Assembly: GCF_001665295.1 (NCBI RefSeq)
Contig: NZ_LZSE01000139.1
Span: forward strand, 62,001-126,000
Direction: 5' to 3'
Source of the DNA: Mycobacterium sp. 1554424.7
Lineage (GTDB): Bacteria > Actinomycetota > Actinomycetes > Mycobacteriales > Mycobacteriaceae
Length of the DNA stretch: 64,000 nt
Of the stretch, positions 36,495 to 45,115 are shown piece by piece; position 1 is the first letter of the stretch, and each line of letters begins with the position of its first letter. The notes beneath the pieces are model-generated. The model saw only the letters and a program-made list of their open reading frames with translations, was not told the DNA's origin and made no database searches. A program made the translations under genes and the position numbers.

Positions 36495-37238
36495 ATGAGC
36501 CACGATCCGGTCGAGTCGACCCGCGGCCTCCTCGAGAAGACCGCGGTGTTGCGGCACGGCTTCCTCGACGTGCTGGGCGCATCGACGAATTCCCCGGCCC
36601 CGACGTTTGCGCAGCGCGCCATGAACAGCCCCTTCGTCGCGACCGTCTACGAGCGGCTGTGGCGTCCGAGTGCCTTCTACGTCGCCAGCGGGGTCACCAG
36701 CCGCGCCGAGCAGCGCCGCGCGGCGTCGGCACTGTGTCTGGCCGGCGCCGCACGATTGCTTGACGTCGCTTGCGGGCCGGGCAATTTCACCGCGCCGCTG
36801 GCGGCGGAACTGCCGGACGGCGGCCTCGCGGTGGGATTCGACATCTCCGAGCCGATGCTGACCCGCGCCGTCCGGGACAACAGCGGTGCGCGCACGTGTT
36901 ATGTGCGCGGCGATGCTCGGACGTTGCCGTTCGCCGACGAAACATTCGACGCCGTCTGCTGTTTCGGGGCGCTGTACCTGATGCCCGAGCCGTTCGGGGT
37001 GGCTCGCGAGATGCTGCGGGTGCTCGCGCCCGGTGGCCGCATCGCGATCCTCACCAGTTACGCCACCGGGGTGCCGCCGCTTCGCCGAGCCTTGACCGGC
37101 GGCGCTCGCGTGATCGGCCTGGAAGTGTTCGACCGCAGCGCCTTCGTCGAGCTGTTCTCGTCGGCCGGCCTGGTCGACATCGAGCAACAGACGCAACGCG
37201 TGCTGCAGTTCGTCGCCGCCGGCAAGGCTGCCCGTTAA
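36495..37238 (+). CDS. class I SAM-dependent methyltransferase (Methyltransf_11 type)
   Basis: A 247-residue methyltransferase. Motif I LLDVACGPGNFTAPLA is at about residues 88-103, the SAM-ribose acidic stretch GFDISEPML near residues 115-123, YVRGDARTLPFAD near residues 136-148, and AVCCFGALYLMPEP as post-II. The C-terminal lobe ends LFSSAGLVDIEQQTQRVLQF. The acceptor is unknown; small-molecule or lipid quinone-like acceptors are usual for this shape. The ATG at 36495 opens 107 bases from the divergent acetyltransferase start. Confidence 0.87.
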   Translation: MSHDPVESTRGLLEKTAVLRHGFLDVLGASTNSPAPTFAQRAMNSPFVATVYERLWRPSAFYVASGVTSRAEQRRAASALCLAGAARLLDVACGPGNFTAPLAAELPDGGLAVGFDISEPMLTRAVRDNSGARTCYVRGDARTLPFADETFDAVCCFGALYLMPEPFGVAREMLRVLAPGGRIAILTSYATGVPPLRRALTGGARVIGLEVFDRSAFVELFSSAGLVDIEQQTQRVLQFVAAGKAAR

Positions 37239-37247
37239 GGAGTGCGG

Positions 37248-38399
37248 CTAATCCGTTGCACCGGAACGGTTCTCGTCCCCAAGCTGCAGCACGAAGTCGG
37301 CGATGATTCCCGCCATGTCGTCGATGGCACGCCGAGAGATGACCTCGTAGCCGTGCGTGCTCAGCGTCGGCAGGCACAGCAGGGCCGCGCGCGGGGTCAG
37401 CCCGTTGGCCATGGAGTGCGAGGCGTCGGATTCGAACGCGCCCAGGACGGCGGCCTGAGGCTCGAGTCCCCGGTCGGAGGCGATGGCCATGAGCCGGTCG
37501 GCCACGTCCTTGTCGTAGACGCACTGGGCGTCGCTGTAGCCGACGATCGGGCCCCCGGTGACCGTGGTCGCGTACTCCTGTTCGGTGGGCCCGACCTCCA
37601 GTGCGAGCGTGAGCGTGCCCGGTAGCGAGGCGCTGGCGTAGGAACCGCCCACCCCGCCGATCTCCTCGTTGGTGGTGAACACGAGGTAGACGTCGTCGTG
37701 GGGCCGTTCTCCGCGCTCCCGCAGCAGCTGAGCGGCGCGTAGCAGGGCTGTTACCGCGGCGCGGTCGTCGAGGAAATAGCATCCGACGTAGTCCCCGATC
37801 TCGACCAGGTTCCTCTTGCTCCGCTCGACGCACACCCGGGTGCCGGCCCGCACGCCCGCGTCGGCCAGCTCCTTGTCGGTGCGGCCGGTGAAGACGTAGA
37901 CGTGCTCCCAGTCCAGCGCCTGGTCACCCGCGTCGGGTTTGGTCTGCCAGATCCGTGAGCTCTCCTTGGTGGTGTGCTCGGAGCCGAGCGTGAGCACCGC
38001 GGTGAGCGTCTCGTGCTCACCGAGGACGGCGACCGGGCCGAGCCCGAAGTTGCCGGGATACATGGTGCCCAGCTGCGTCACGTGCAGCGAGCCGTCCGGC
38101 TCGATCCGCTTGACCATCATGGACAGTTCGTCCATGTGCGCCATGACGCGCGTCGCGGTGCTGCGTCCGGCGGTCACGGCCGACCGGTGGCTGTGGCTGT
38201 GCCCGGCGCCGCCGGGTGCGCCGCCCGCCGCGATGTAGCCGACGAGGTTTCCGGCCTCGTCGGTCCACATGTCGTCGACGACGGGTTCCAGCTCCCGGGC
38301 GCAGACCGCACGAACCTCGTCCTCCTGGCCGCACGGGCCATAAGTCCGCAGCAGCTCTTTGAGCAGCGCTTCGGTCGCGTCGGGATCGCGGGGCGCCAT
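37248..38399 (-). CDS. M42 family metallopeptidase
   Basis: A 383-residue di-metal aminopeptidase-like protein of family M42. Likely ligands are MAHMDE (His/Asp) near residue 88, DDRAA near residue 210, NEEIGG (catalytic and bridging Glu) near residue 244, EVGP near residue 265, and STHGYE near the C-terminus. The N-terminal part carries an unusual Gly/His/Ser-rich loop, GGAGHSHSHRSAVTAG, at about residues 64-79, between the start of the fold and the first ligand. These enzymes form large cytosolic shells that trim peptides. The gene converges on the methyltransferase with nine bases between. Confidence 0.88.
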   Translation of the reverse strand: MAPRDPDATEALLKELLRTYGPCGQEDEVRAVCARELEPVVDDMWTDEAGNLVGYIAAGGAPGGAGHSHSHRSAVTAGRSTATRVMAHMDELSMMVKRIEPDGSLHVTQLGTMYPGNFGLGPVAVLGEHETLTAVLTLGSEHTTKESSRIWQTKPDAGDQALDWEHVYVFTGRTDKELADAGVRAGTRVCVERSKRNLVEIGDYVGCYFLDDRAAVTALLRAAQLLRERGERPHDDVYLVFTTNEEIGGVGGSYASASLPGTLTLALEVGPTEQEYATTVTGGPIVGYSDAQCVYDKDVADRLMAIASDRGLEPQAAVLGAFESDASHSMANGLTPRAALLCLPTLSTHGYEVISRRAIDDMAGIIADFVLQLGDENRSGATD

Positions 38400-38539
38400 C
38401 TAGTCCTTTCGGTCAAAGGGCTCGGTCGACAACTGGATCAGTACCCAAATCGCGCATCGGCAACCCGGTGCCTGACCGGAGATGGCTGCCATGCGGTTGA
38501 AAGTGGGTATTCGGCCTGCACGGTGTAAAGGAGACCAAA

Positions 38540-38773
38540 ATGGCGAAAGATCATGGATCGAGCGTCAAGAACGACAAGCAGTACGAGGGTCTGCGCAAAA
38601 AGGGAATGAGCAAGTCCAGGGCGGCGGCGATATCGAATTCCCCGGGCGCCTCCAGCAGGGGCGGCAAGAGTTCGGGCAGCAGCCAAAGCAGCCGCAGCAG
38701 CGGTAGCGGCAGCGGCGGTAATACGTCCCAGAAGAAGGCCGCAGGCCGCAAGGGCGGCAAGAAGTCCGGCTAG
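38540..38773 (+). CDS. small basic Ser/Gly/Lys-rich protein (DUF7218-like)
   Basis: A 77-residue protein. Residues about 9-33 (KNDKQYEGLRKKGMSKSRAA and on) match the short helix-turn-helix-like motif found in plasmid-like and Rho-N-containing bacterial proteins grouped as DUF7218. Residues 34-77 are a low-complexity Ser/Gly tail ending in Lys-rich KKAAGRKGGKKSG. The usual Rho-N domain is absent. A very strong ribosome-binding site (AAAGGAG at 38527-38533, six bases ahead of ATG) argues that the gene is real. Binding to nucleic acid is a guess from charge. It converges with the lipoprotein gene, four bases away. Confidence 0.75.
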   Translation: MAKDHGSSVKNDKQYEGLRKKGMSKSRAAAISNSPGASSRGGKSSGSSQSSRSSGSGSGGNTSQKKAAGRKGGKKSG

Positions 38774-38777
38774 TTCC

Positions 38778-39353
38778 TCAGCGCGCGGTCAACTGGCTGG
38801 TGATATCGAGCCCGGCGCCCGGGTCGTGGCGGTGGTCGGTCGTGTTCCGGCACTCGCCGTACAGGATGATTTGCCCGCGGCTGTGGTCGGACGGCAAGAA
38901 GCCTATGTTCGCCGTCACGCCGTCCTTGTTCAGGGTGGTGCCGTGGTAGCGCTGCCCCGGCGGAGAGCCCTCGCTCCAGCCGTGCGCACCCATCGCGGCG
39001 CGGATGCGCTGGAAGTAGGCGTCCGGGTCGCCCTGCAACAGAAACCCGATCGTCACCCTGCCCTGATAGGGGGGATCGCCTTGGTCATTGCAGGAGGCGA
39101 AGGAAAACCCGCCGTCGACGCCCTGCAAGTCCGCGGCGGCGACGATCTCCTTGGCCGGCTCGATCACCTGGGTCTTGGTCTGCTCGTCAGTCAGCGGGTG
39201 GGCGGAATCGTCGAACGGGTTGGACGAGCCCGAGGAATGCGGTTTCGGGAACACCAGCGAACACCCTCCTAACAACGCGGCGACGACGGCTATCGCGGCG
39301 AGCCGTGCTCGCCGTGTCCAAATGCGTTGGCGCTCAGTGATGGTGTTGGTCAT
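38778..39353 (-). CDS. LppA-family lipoprotein
   Basis: A 191-residue lipoprotein with a basic start (RQRIWTRRARLAAIAVVAAL) and lipobox LLGGC. The mature part contains VDGGFSFASCNDQGDPPYQGRV and a second Cys near the end (GECRN), the pattern of mycobacterial LppA/LppB/LppV/LprP-type lipoproteins. The ATG at 39353 overlaps the end of the upstream hydrolase gene by 20 bases, so the two are coupled; more upstream ATGs exist (39362, 39368). In M. tuberculosis, members of this lipoprotein family also follow a hydrolase gene of the same kind. Its role is unknown. Confidence 0.83.
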   Translation of the reverse strand: MTNTITERQRIWTRRARLAAIAVVAALLGGCSLVFPKPHSSGSSNPFDDSAHPLTDEQTKTQVIEPAKEIVAAADLQGVDGGFSFASCNDQGDPPYQGRVTIGFLLQGDPDAYFQRIRAAMGAHGWSEGSPPGQRYHGTTLNKDGVTANIGFLPSDHSRGQIILYGECRNTTDHRHDPGAGLDITSQLTAR

Positions 39354-41262
39354 CGAAGACATGATCATCGGTAACAGATCCCGGCGGTCGGTCCCACTCC
39401 GGGTCAATGACGAGGCCGGGGATGCCGGGTCCGACCGGACCCAGGCCCGGGATCGTGATCTTGCCCGGCTGATAACGGTGTTGGGCCGTCAGGCCGTCGG
39501 ATTCCAGCGCGTCGCCGTGGCCCGAGGTGATGTCGGCCATGCTGTGCAGCGCCTCGCTGCCGGGGTGGTAGTAGTACGAATGGTCGTGCGGATTGACGCC
39601 ATCGGAGCCGGGCACCTCCGCACGGAAGCGCACCGATCCGAATCCGTCGGCCGCGGGGTCGGCACCCAGGCCGGGGGTCAGGCCGAGCACCTGGCCGCCG
39701 ATGTTGTCCCGATTCACGTAGTGGCTCAGGCCATTCAGCTCGCCGAGCATGCCGACCGGATCCGTGGAGGCGTCGCCCACGTACACGTGCCCGCCGTCGA
39801 GGTGAAAACTCGCGGCGTTGGGTGCCAGGTCGGTGCCCGGGCAACCGATGAGCACCGCGTCGTTGGCGTGCATGTGGCCCAAGGCGAAAGCGTCGGCCAC
39901 CGTCGTCGAGCCATAGGAGTGGCCGAGGACGGTGACGTGCTGGCCGGCGCCGAGGTGCGTGGCCCACAAACCGTTGACGTCCTGCGCCAGGGCCTGGCCG
40001 CCGGTGCGGGCCAGCGCCGGGGTGGAGATGCGCTGGACGTCGCGGAAGTCGTTGGGGGCGTCGTATCCCATCCACGCGATCACCGCCGTGGGATTTCTCG
40101 GGTCGGCGAGGTTGGCCTGGCCGAACAGGTTGAGCGCATCGTTGTGGCCGTCGCGCAGCCAACCGCCCTTCACGCTGCTGCTGGTGCCCGGCACGATGAC
40201 CGCGGTGTTCTTGGCCAGGTCGGGGTTGCCGATGGCGATCGCCGCGCGGCCTTTGCCGCCGAAAGCCATTGGGTCATAGGCGAACAGGAACACCGGGTTG
40301 TGGCCGTGGTCGGCGTCGTGATCGAGACCCTGCTGGGTCTCATCGGCGTTGTGGTAGCGGGTGACGTCGGCGGCCGACAGGCCGTATTTGGCCGGGTCGC
40401 GCAGGACGTCGTCCGGGGAGACGCCGTAGCGGCCGGCGATATCGCGGACACGATTGAGGTCCTGCGTCAGCACCGCCATGTTGGCGTCGCTGCGCGCGAG
40501 GACCGGGACGCCGTTGAGGTTGCCGACCTGATCCGGGTGCTCGGCGATGAGCTGCTGGCGCTCCCCCGGCGTCAGCGACGTCCACCACCTGTTTACGTCC
40601 TCCGGACTGGTGCCCGGCGGCGGAATCTCGGGTTTGGCGTCCACCGCCTGGAGGATGTCGGGGTCGTAGCCCTCGGCCCGCAGGGTGGCCAGCGAGCCTT
40701 GCAGGTAGGTCGAATAGCCGTCGCGCGCCGACTCGATCTGCGCCAGAGCGGATTTCGTGTCGGCGATGGCCTCGTTTTCGAGGTCGGCGATGTGCAGGTC
40801 CAACAGCTTTCGCTCCCCCGCGGTGAGGTGAATGTCCTTCTCCGCTTCCACCGCCTGGCCGATTTCGTCGTCGAGCTGCTGCAGCTGGCCCTCCAAGGTG
40901 GTGATCAGCGCCGCGCCGGTTCGCTGCGCCTCGGCCAAGGCGGCGGCGATGTTTTCCAAATCGGCGCCGATCTTGGGCAGCTGCAACGACTGCGCGCCCA
41001 GCGCCTTGGTCACCCGCTGCACCTCGGCGGAATCGTTGATCGGGTGGTCGCCGTTCTCGTGGTTCCAGGCCGCCTCGAAGCGGCGACGCGCCTCCTCGAA
41101 CGACGCGCTGGACTCGGCGGTGCACCGACCCGCGGCGTGAAACGCCTCCGCCAAATCGGCGATCTGCGCCGGGCGACCAACCTGAAGGCTCTGGTTGATC
41201 GCCCACGGATCGCCGCCGGCCTCGGCGATGAGCGCCGGGACGCTTATGTAGCGCAGCTGCAC
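39334..41262 (-). CDS. DUF1023-type alpha/beta hydrolase with WXG-like helical N-terminus
   Basis: A 642-residue protein. The N-terminal 250 residues are helical with a W-containing turn (RFEAAWNHENG) and a long coiled stretch (about residues 95-200), recalling WXG100-like exported partners. The C-terminal half is an alpha/beta hydrolase of the DUF1023 family: VIVPGTSSSVKGG, nucleophile elbow VLGHSYGSTT, IGCPGTDLA, and a C-terminal His in DHSYYYHPGS. GTG at 41262 (VQLRYISVPALI) is taken as the start because family members begin this way; a TTG at 41334 is in frame. It overlaps the LppA-like gene downstream. The tail ends His-rich. Confidence 0.8.
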   Translation of the reverse strand: MQLRYISVPALIAEAGGDPWAINQSLQVGRPAQIADLAEAFHAAGRCTAESSASFEEARRRFEAAWNHENGDHPINDSAEVQRVTKALGAQSLQLPKIGADLENIAAALAEAQRTGAALITTLEGQLQQLDDEIGQAVEAEKDIHLTAGERKLLDLHIADLENEAIADTKSALAQIESARDGYSTYLQGSLATLRAEGYDPDILQAVDAKPEIPPPGTSPEDVNRWWTSLTPGERQQLIAEHPDQVGNLNGVPVLARSDANMAVLTQDLNRVRDIAGRYGVSPDDVLRDPAKYGLSAADVTRYHNADETQQGLDHDADHGHNPVFLFAYDPMAFGGKGRAAIAIGNPDLAKNTAVIVPGTSSSVKGGWLRDGHNDALNLFGQANLADPRNPTAVIAWMGYDAPNDFRDVQRISTPALARTGGQALAQDVNGLWATHLGAGQHVTVLGHSYGSTTVADAFALGHMHANDAVLIGCPGTDLAPNAASFHLDGGHVYVGDASTDPVGMLGELNGLSHYVNRDNIGGQVLGLTPGLGADPAADGFGSVRFRAEVPGSDGVNPHDHSYYYHPGSEALHSMADITSGHGDALESDGLTAQHRYQPGKITIPGLGPVGPGIPGLVIDPEWDRPPGSVTDDHVFDDQHHH

Positions 41263-41446
41263 CGCACTGCCCGTCGCGAGCACAGGAAATCCGTGTCGAA
41301 ATGCATCGCGACCCCCTTCCCGAGCTGGCAACAACGCTACAACGAGTTGGGGTAGTCGCTTACGCTATCCCGCCCCGCCGCAGCCGCGGTTTGGTAAACG
41401 AGCAGCTACGCGCGTTAAACACCGACTCGATCGAAGGGGATTCCCC

Positions 41447-44400
41447 ATGTCCGAGACTGAGTCAGCGAGACGGCGGGCATCCCGCCTGGCCCAAACGGCG
41501 GCGGCAGCTATCTTTGTCGCGGCCGGGTCGGCAATCGCGGCGCTTTTGTGGCCAGCACCGGGTTCGCCGTCCGCTGTTGCCAAGTACCTCTACGGCGGCG
41601 GCGCAGCGGATCCGGGCGTCGTCGGCCAGGTTCGGGCCGCGCTATCCACCGAGGTCTGGTTCATCGCCGGGTACGGCCTGGCGCTGACCGGGTTTGCGTG
41701 GATCTTCTGGCTGTGGGCCATCTCCGACTTTGGCCGGCTGTCGGCGAAATACGTCGCGGCGGCGGTGGGCCTTACCGTCGGCGCCGACCTCACCAAGCAT
41801 GTGCTGCTCGATTGCGCCCTCCGCCAACACAATTCGGTGGACGTGATCACCGCGGCAGCTGCGGCGTCGATCATCAAATGGAGTGCTGGGCTGCTAGCCC
41901 TTGGCGGCTGCCTCGCAACGCTGGGAGTTTTCCTGCGCGCACTGGTGCCCTGGTCCCGGCGGATGCGGGACCGCGTGTCCGCACTGGCGCAGAGGTGGCG
42001 GTGGCTGGGGGCCTCCTCTTCCGCGCTGGCGTGGCCGTGGCGGTCGTTGCGCGCCCACCTGCGCACGGCGGTGGCGGGGTCGCGGTGGTTCAAAGCGTGC
42101 GCCCCGGACAAGACCCAGATCGCCTGCTCCGGTAAGACCAGCGCCACGTGGTGGGACGATCTGCAACCAAAACCTCCCGCCGGGCGCGCAAAGACGGACG
42201 AATTGAGCTGGGCCAACGCATATTACGTGCCCGGCGCCGAGGATGTCAGGAAGTCCCGGGAGGGTGATCCGGTGCAGGCGATTTGCCTGTCCGGCGGCGG
42301 GGTGCGGTCGGCCTGCATTGCGATGGGCGTGACGCAGGAGTTCTCGAAGGCGCCACCGATCAAGTTGACGCCGAAGATCAGGCGCCGGTTCCGCCGCAGG
42401 GCGGCGGTTCCCAAGCTCATCGACGCCGTCGACTACGTGATATCGGTATCCGGCGGCGGTTACACCGCCGGGGCGCGACTGCTCTCCGTGCACGACAAGG
42501 AAAGCCCTTTGTTATCACAGCGTTTCGAGGAGGGATCGCCCGAGTTCGACCATTTCCGGAGGCACTCAAGCTATATCGCGGACTCTCCCGGAGAATTGCT
42601 CCTGGCGCTCAATACCGTGTTGCGGAACTTGATCGCATCGATGGCCATCCTCTTCACCCTGCCCGCGGTGCTGGGCTCGGTGCTCGGATATCTGTTTTCT
42701 CGCTCCATCTTCTCCTTCGCCGTGATCGTTCCGGTGCCGGATCAAAAACTCGATCCTTCGCACTCTCTCCTTTGCCTGACAGCGCATTCCGCGTCGTGGT
42801 ACGCGGTCGCCGCCTTCGCGGTTTTCGCCGTGTTCTTCACGAGCGCGGCGATGTTCGTCGAATTTGTGTCGTGGAAGCGATGGAGCGAGTGGCTGAAACT
42901 GCGGCTGCAGGGTCTCGCGCTGGGCAGCGCAATATTCACGGTGCTGGTGCTGGCGGTGGTGGCCGGATTGCCCGCGTTGATGCGGATCTGTTGGTGGCTA
43001 CGCGACCACACGCCCGGAAATCTCGGCGGCGCCGCCGCGGCCGTCTCCGGGTTGGTCGGCCTGAACTACCTGGCGGCGATCGCCGCGATGGTGTGGAAGG
43101 ACCGCGACAAGTTGTCGAAGGAGGCGACGAAACTTTCGTCGTTGAAACGGCTGCTGCCGCCGGGCGTCGTGGCATTGATGCTGGTGATGGCGACCTTGGC
43201 GGTCCTCCTGGTCGCGTGGTTGATCACTTTGGGCTGCTTCGCGGCGAGCGTGTTTGAGCACGCCACCGCCGACGGAAAGGAGAACACCTTTTTCCAGATG
43301 CCGTTCTCCTCGTGGTGGCTCCCCGGACTGCTGCTGCTGACCATGCTGTGGATCGGCTCGGTGGACATCGCCTCGATCAGCCTGAATCCCTTCTATCGCT
43401 ACCGATTGGGCCATGCATTCGCCGTCGAGCGCGTCAAGCACGGCGACCATTGGCACGCGGAACCCTACGACCGCAACAAATTCACCTGGTTCAACGAGTT
43501 TGGCAAGGTGCCCGCCGGCGGCCCCAAGTTCGTGTTCGCGGCCGCCGCCACCATCACCGGGAAGGACAGGCCCGCCCCGGGACTGAACGCGGTGTCCTAC
43601 GTGCTGAGCGACGATTACATCGGCGGGCCCAACCTGGGATGGTTGAAGACCGCGGGGCTGTTTCGCCAATCGCCGCCGAGAATCAAGCGCGATCTCACGG
43701 TCTTGACGGCGGTCGCGGTCAGTGGCGCCGCATTCGCCTCGGCGATGGGCCGCCATCAGAAAGGGTTCGAAAAGCTGCTGGCCATTTCGGGCGCCCGCCT
43801 GGGCACCTGGCTGCCCAATCCGAAATTCGTCGCCAACCTCGCGGGCGCCGAGAACGACGAATGCCTCGACCCCAAGGACAACACGAGGCCCTGGCCGAGG
43901 TCGCTGCCCGCCATGCGCGGCGCCGGCTATTACTACCGCGAGCTCTTCGGTTTCAACTACAGCGACGGTCGGCTGGTGCAGGTCACCGACGGCGGCCACT
44001 ACGAGAACCTCGGACTGGTCGAGGCGCTGCGCCGCCGCAGCCGATTGATCTTCTGCGTCGACGGCGGGGGCGATGCCCCGCCCTTGGCCAGCGGGCTGGC
44101 CGACGCCCTGCGGCTGGCCGAATACGAACTGGGCGTGACGGTCACGTTCGACGATTTCCCCGGATACTCCTTGCGCGACCTCACGCCCGGCTCCGGCGAG
44201 CCGTTCAAGAAAGGAGACGCGTTCGACAGCTTGAACGACCGGCTCGCCAAGAGGACGGTCGCGGTCGGGCTCATCACGTACCCGGCGGCCTCCGGTCTCA
44301 CCGAGGGAAAGGAACGTCGCGGCGTCCTGATCTTCACCAAAGCGGTGCTGTGCCGGGACTTCCCCGAGTGGCTCCTGACCTATGCCGCCGCGAACCCCGT

Positions 44401-44605
44401 GTTCCCCCACGACCCCACGTCCGACCAATGGTTCAACGAAGGCCAATTCGCGGCCTACACCGAGATGGGACGGATCATGGGGCGCCAAGCCCTCAAGTGC
44501 GTCGAGTTCCTCACGAAAGTTGGGAAGATCTCAAATCCGACCGCACCCGACCTGGGGAATCTCTGTGGAGCTAAGGGCAGAACTGTCGAACCCGCGCATC
44601 TTTGA
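41447..44605 (+). CDS. large membrane patatin-like phospholipase
   Basis: A 1052-residue protein combining a patatin hydrolase with many membrane segments. Residues about 16-165 hold four hydrophobic segments. The oxyanion motif CLSGGGVRSA has its glycines at 283-285 and Arg at 287. The nucleophile is Ser335 in ISVSGGGYTAGA. The catalytic Asp is D848 in QVTDGGHYENLGLVEAL. Between Ser335 and Asp848 lie about six further hydrophobic segments (roughly 395-645), so the hydrolase domain is split by a membrane module. Ordinary patatins have about 140 residues there. A GAAGGGGA tract precedes the ATG. The likely reaction is acyl-ester hydrolysis of a membrane lipid; substrate unknown. Confidence 0.85.
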   Translation: MSETESARRRASRLAQTAAAAIFVAAGSAIAALLWPAPGSPSAVAKYLYGGGAADPGVVGQVRAALSTEVWFIAGYGLALTGFAWIFWLWAISDFGRLSAKYVAAAVGLTVGADLTKHVLLDCALRQHNSVDVITAAAAASIIKWSAGLLALGGCLATLGVFLRALVPWSRRMRDRVSALAQRWRWLGASSSALAWPWRSLRAHLRTAVAGSRWFKACAPDKTQIACSGKTSATWWDDLQPKPPAGRAKTDELSWANAYYVPGAEDVRKSREGDPVQAICLSGGGVRSACIAMGVTQEFSKAPPIKLTPKIRRRFRRRAAVPKLIDAVDYVISVSGGGYTAGARLLSVHDKESPLLSQRFEEGSPEFDHFRRHSSYIADSPGELLLALNTVLRNLIASMAILFTLPAVLGSVLGYLFSRSIFSFAVIVPVPDQKLDPSHSLLCLTAHSASWYAVAAFAVFAVFFTSAAMFVEFVSWKRWSEWLKLRLQGLALGSAIFTVLVLAVVAGLPALMRICWWLRDHTPGNLGGAAAAVSGLVGLNYLAAIAAMVWKDRDKLSKEATKLSSLKRLLPPGVVALMLVMATLAVLLVAWLITLGCFAASVFEHATADGKENTFFQMPFSSWWLPGLLLLTMLWIGSVDIASISLNPFYRYRLGHAFAVERVKHGDHWHAEPYDRNKFTWFNEFGKVPAGGPKFVFAAAATITGKDRPAPGLNAVSYVLSDDYIGGPNLGWLKTAGLFRQSPPRIKRDLTVLTAVAVSGAAFASAMGRHQKGFEKLLAISGARLGTWLPNPKFVANLAGAENDECLDPKDNTRPWPRSLPAMRGAGYYYRELFGFNYSDGRLVQVTDGGHYENLGLVEALRRRSRLIFCVDGGGDAPPLASGLADALRLAEYELGVTVTFDDFPGYSLRDLTPGSGEPFKKGDAFDSLNDRLAKRTVAVGLITYPAASGLTEGKERRGVLIFTKAVLCRDFPEWLLTYAAANPVFPHDPTSDQWFNEGQFAAYTEMGRIMGRQALKCVEFLTKVGKISNPTAPDLGNLCGAKGRTVEPAHL

Positions 44606-44680
44606 TCGCCAACAGGGCAGGGCGATGAATCGACCCAGCGCTCAAGGCAATGCCCGCTCGGAAGTTATGAGGCTATGACC

Positions 44681-44899
44681 TCATTCGGTCAGTCCGACAT
44701 CCTCTGGCGCGTCACCGAAGTGATCGGCATCCATCGCCGTCGCGTAATACAGGCTGGATATCGACGCGATCATCGAAACCCTCGAGTAATCGCGTTCGGT
44801 CGGTTCCTCCGGCAACGCCTGCACGAGCTTGACCGCCATGTCGGCATACTTTTGGGCGGCAGCACGCCATTCGCGCAATCTTTCCGGATCAACAGCCAT
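44681..44899 (-). CDS. small hypothetical protein
   Basis: A 72-residue protein, mostly helical and acidic (MAVDPERLREWRAAAQKYAD at the start, then EEPTERDYSRVSMIASISSL). I recognise no family. ATG 44899 is chosen because the GGGAGGG at 44909-44915 (read on the minus strand) is well spaced for it, while the ATG at 44908 would touch that site. It lies between the patatin gene and the tRNA. Confidence 0.55.
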   Translation of the reverse strand: MAVDPERLREWRAAAQKYADMAVKLVQALPEEPTERDYSRVSMIASISSLYYATAMDADHFGDAPEDVGLTE

Positions 44900-44992
44900 G
44901 CTCTTCATCCCTCCCACGTAACCGCTGCGCACCAGGCTTCGCCGGCGGCGACGCAGCTAATTGTTGCACCCCACTGACCTCACTGAATGTGG

Positions 44993-45065
44993 TGGAGCTA
45001 AGGGGATTCGAACCCCTGACCTACTCGATGCGAACGAGTCGCGCTACCAACTGCGCCATAGCCCC
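44993..45065 (-). tRNA. tRNA-Ala (anticodon CGC)
   Basis: The minus strand folds into a standard 73-base cloverleaf without an encoded CCA. It has a 7-bp acceptor stem GGGGCUA/UAGCUCC, a D-arm GCGC/GCGC, anticodon stem ACUCG/CGAGU with loop UUCGCAU (anticodon CGC), and a T-arm AGGGG-UUCGAAU-CCCCU. The acceptor stem has the G3:U70 wobble pair that identifies alanine tRNAs, and A73 as discriminator. It reads the GCG codon, common in this GC-rich genome. Confidence 0.97.
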
Positions 45066-45115
45066 TGACCGCTAGCAGGCTACCAGCCGCGCGGCGAACC
45101 GCCGAACTGCCGGCG

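Noticed and set aside
39088-41355. Plus-strand open frame of 755 codons opposite the DUF1023 hydrolase
   Set aside because: The minus strand has a recognisable hydrolase with a GHSYG nucleophile, so the plus frame is a shadow.
42998-44488. Minus-strand open frame of 496 codons inside the patatin gene
   Set aside because: The plus strand carries the catalytic motifs and membrane helices; the minus frame shows none.
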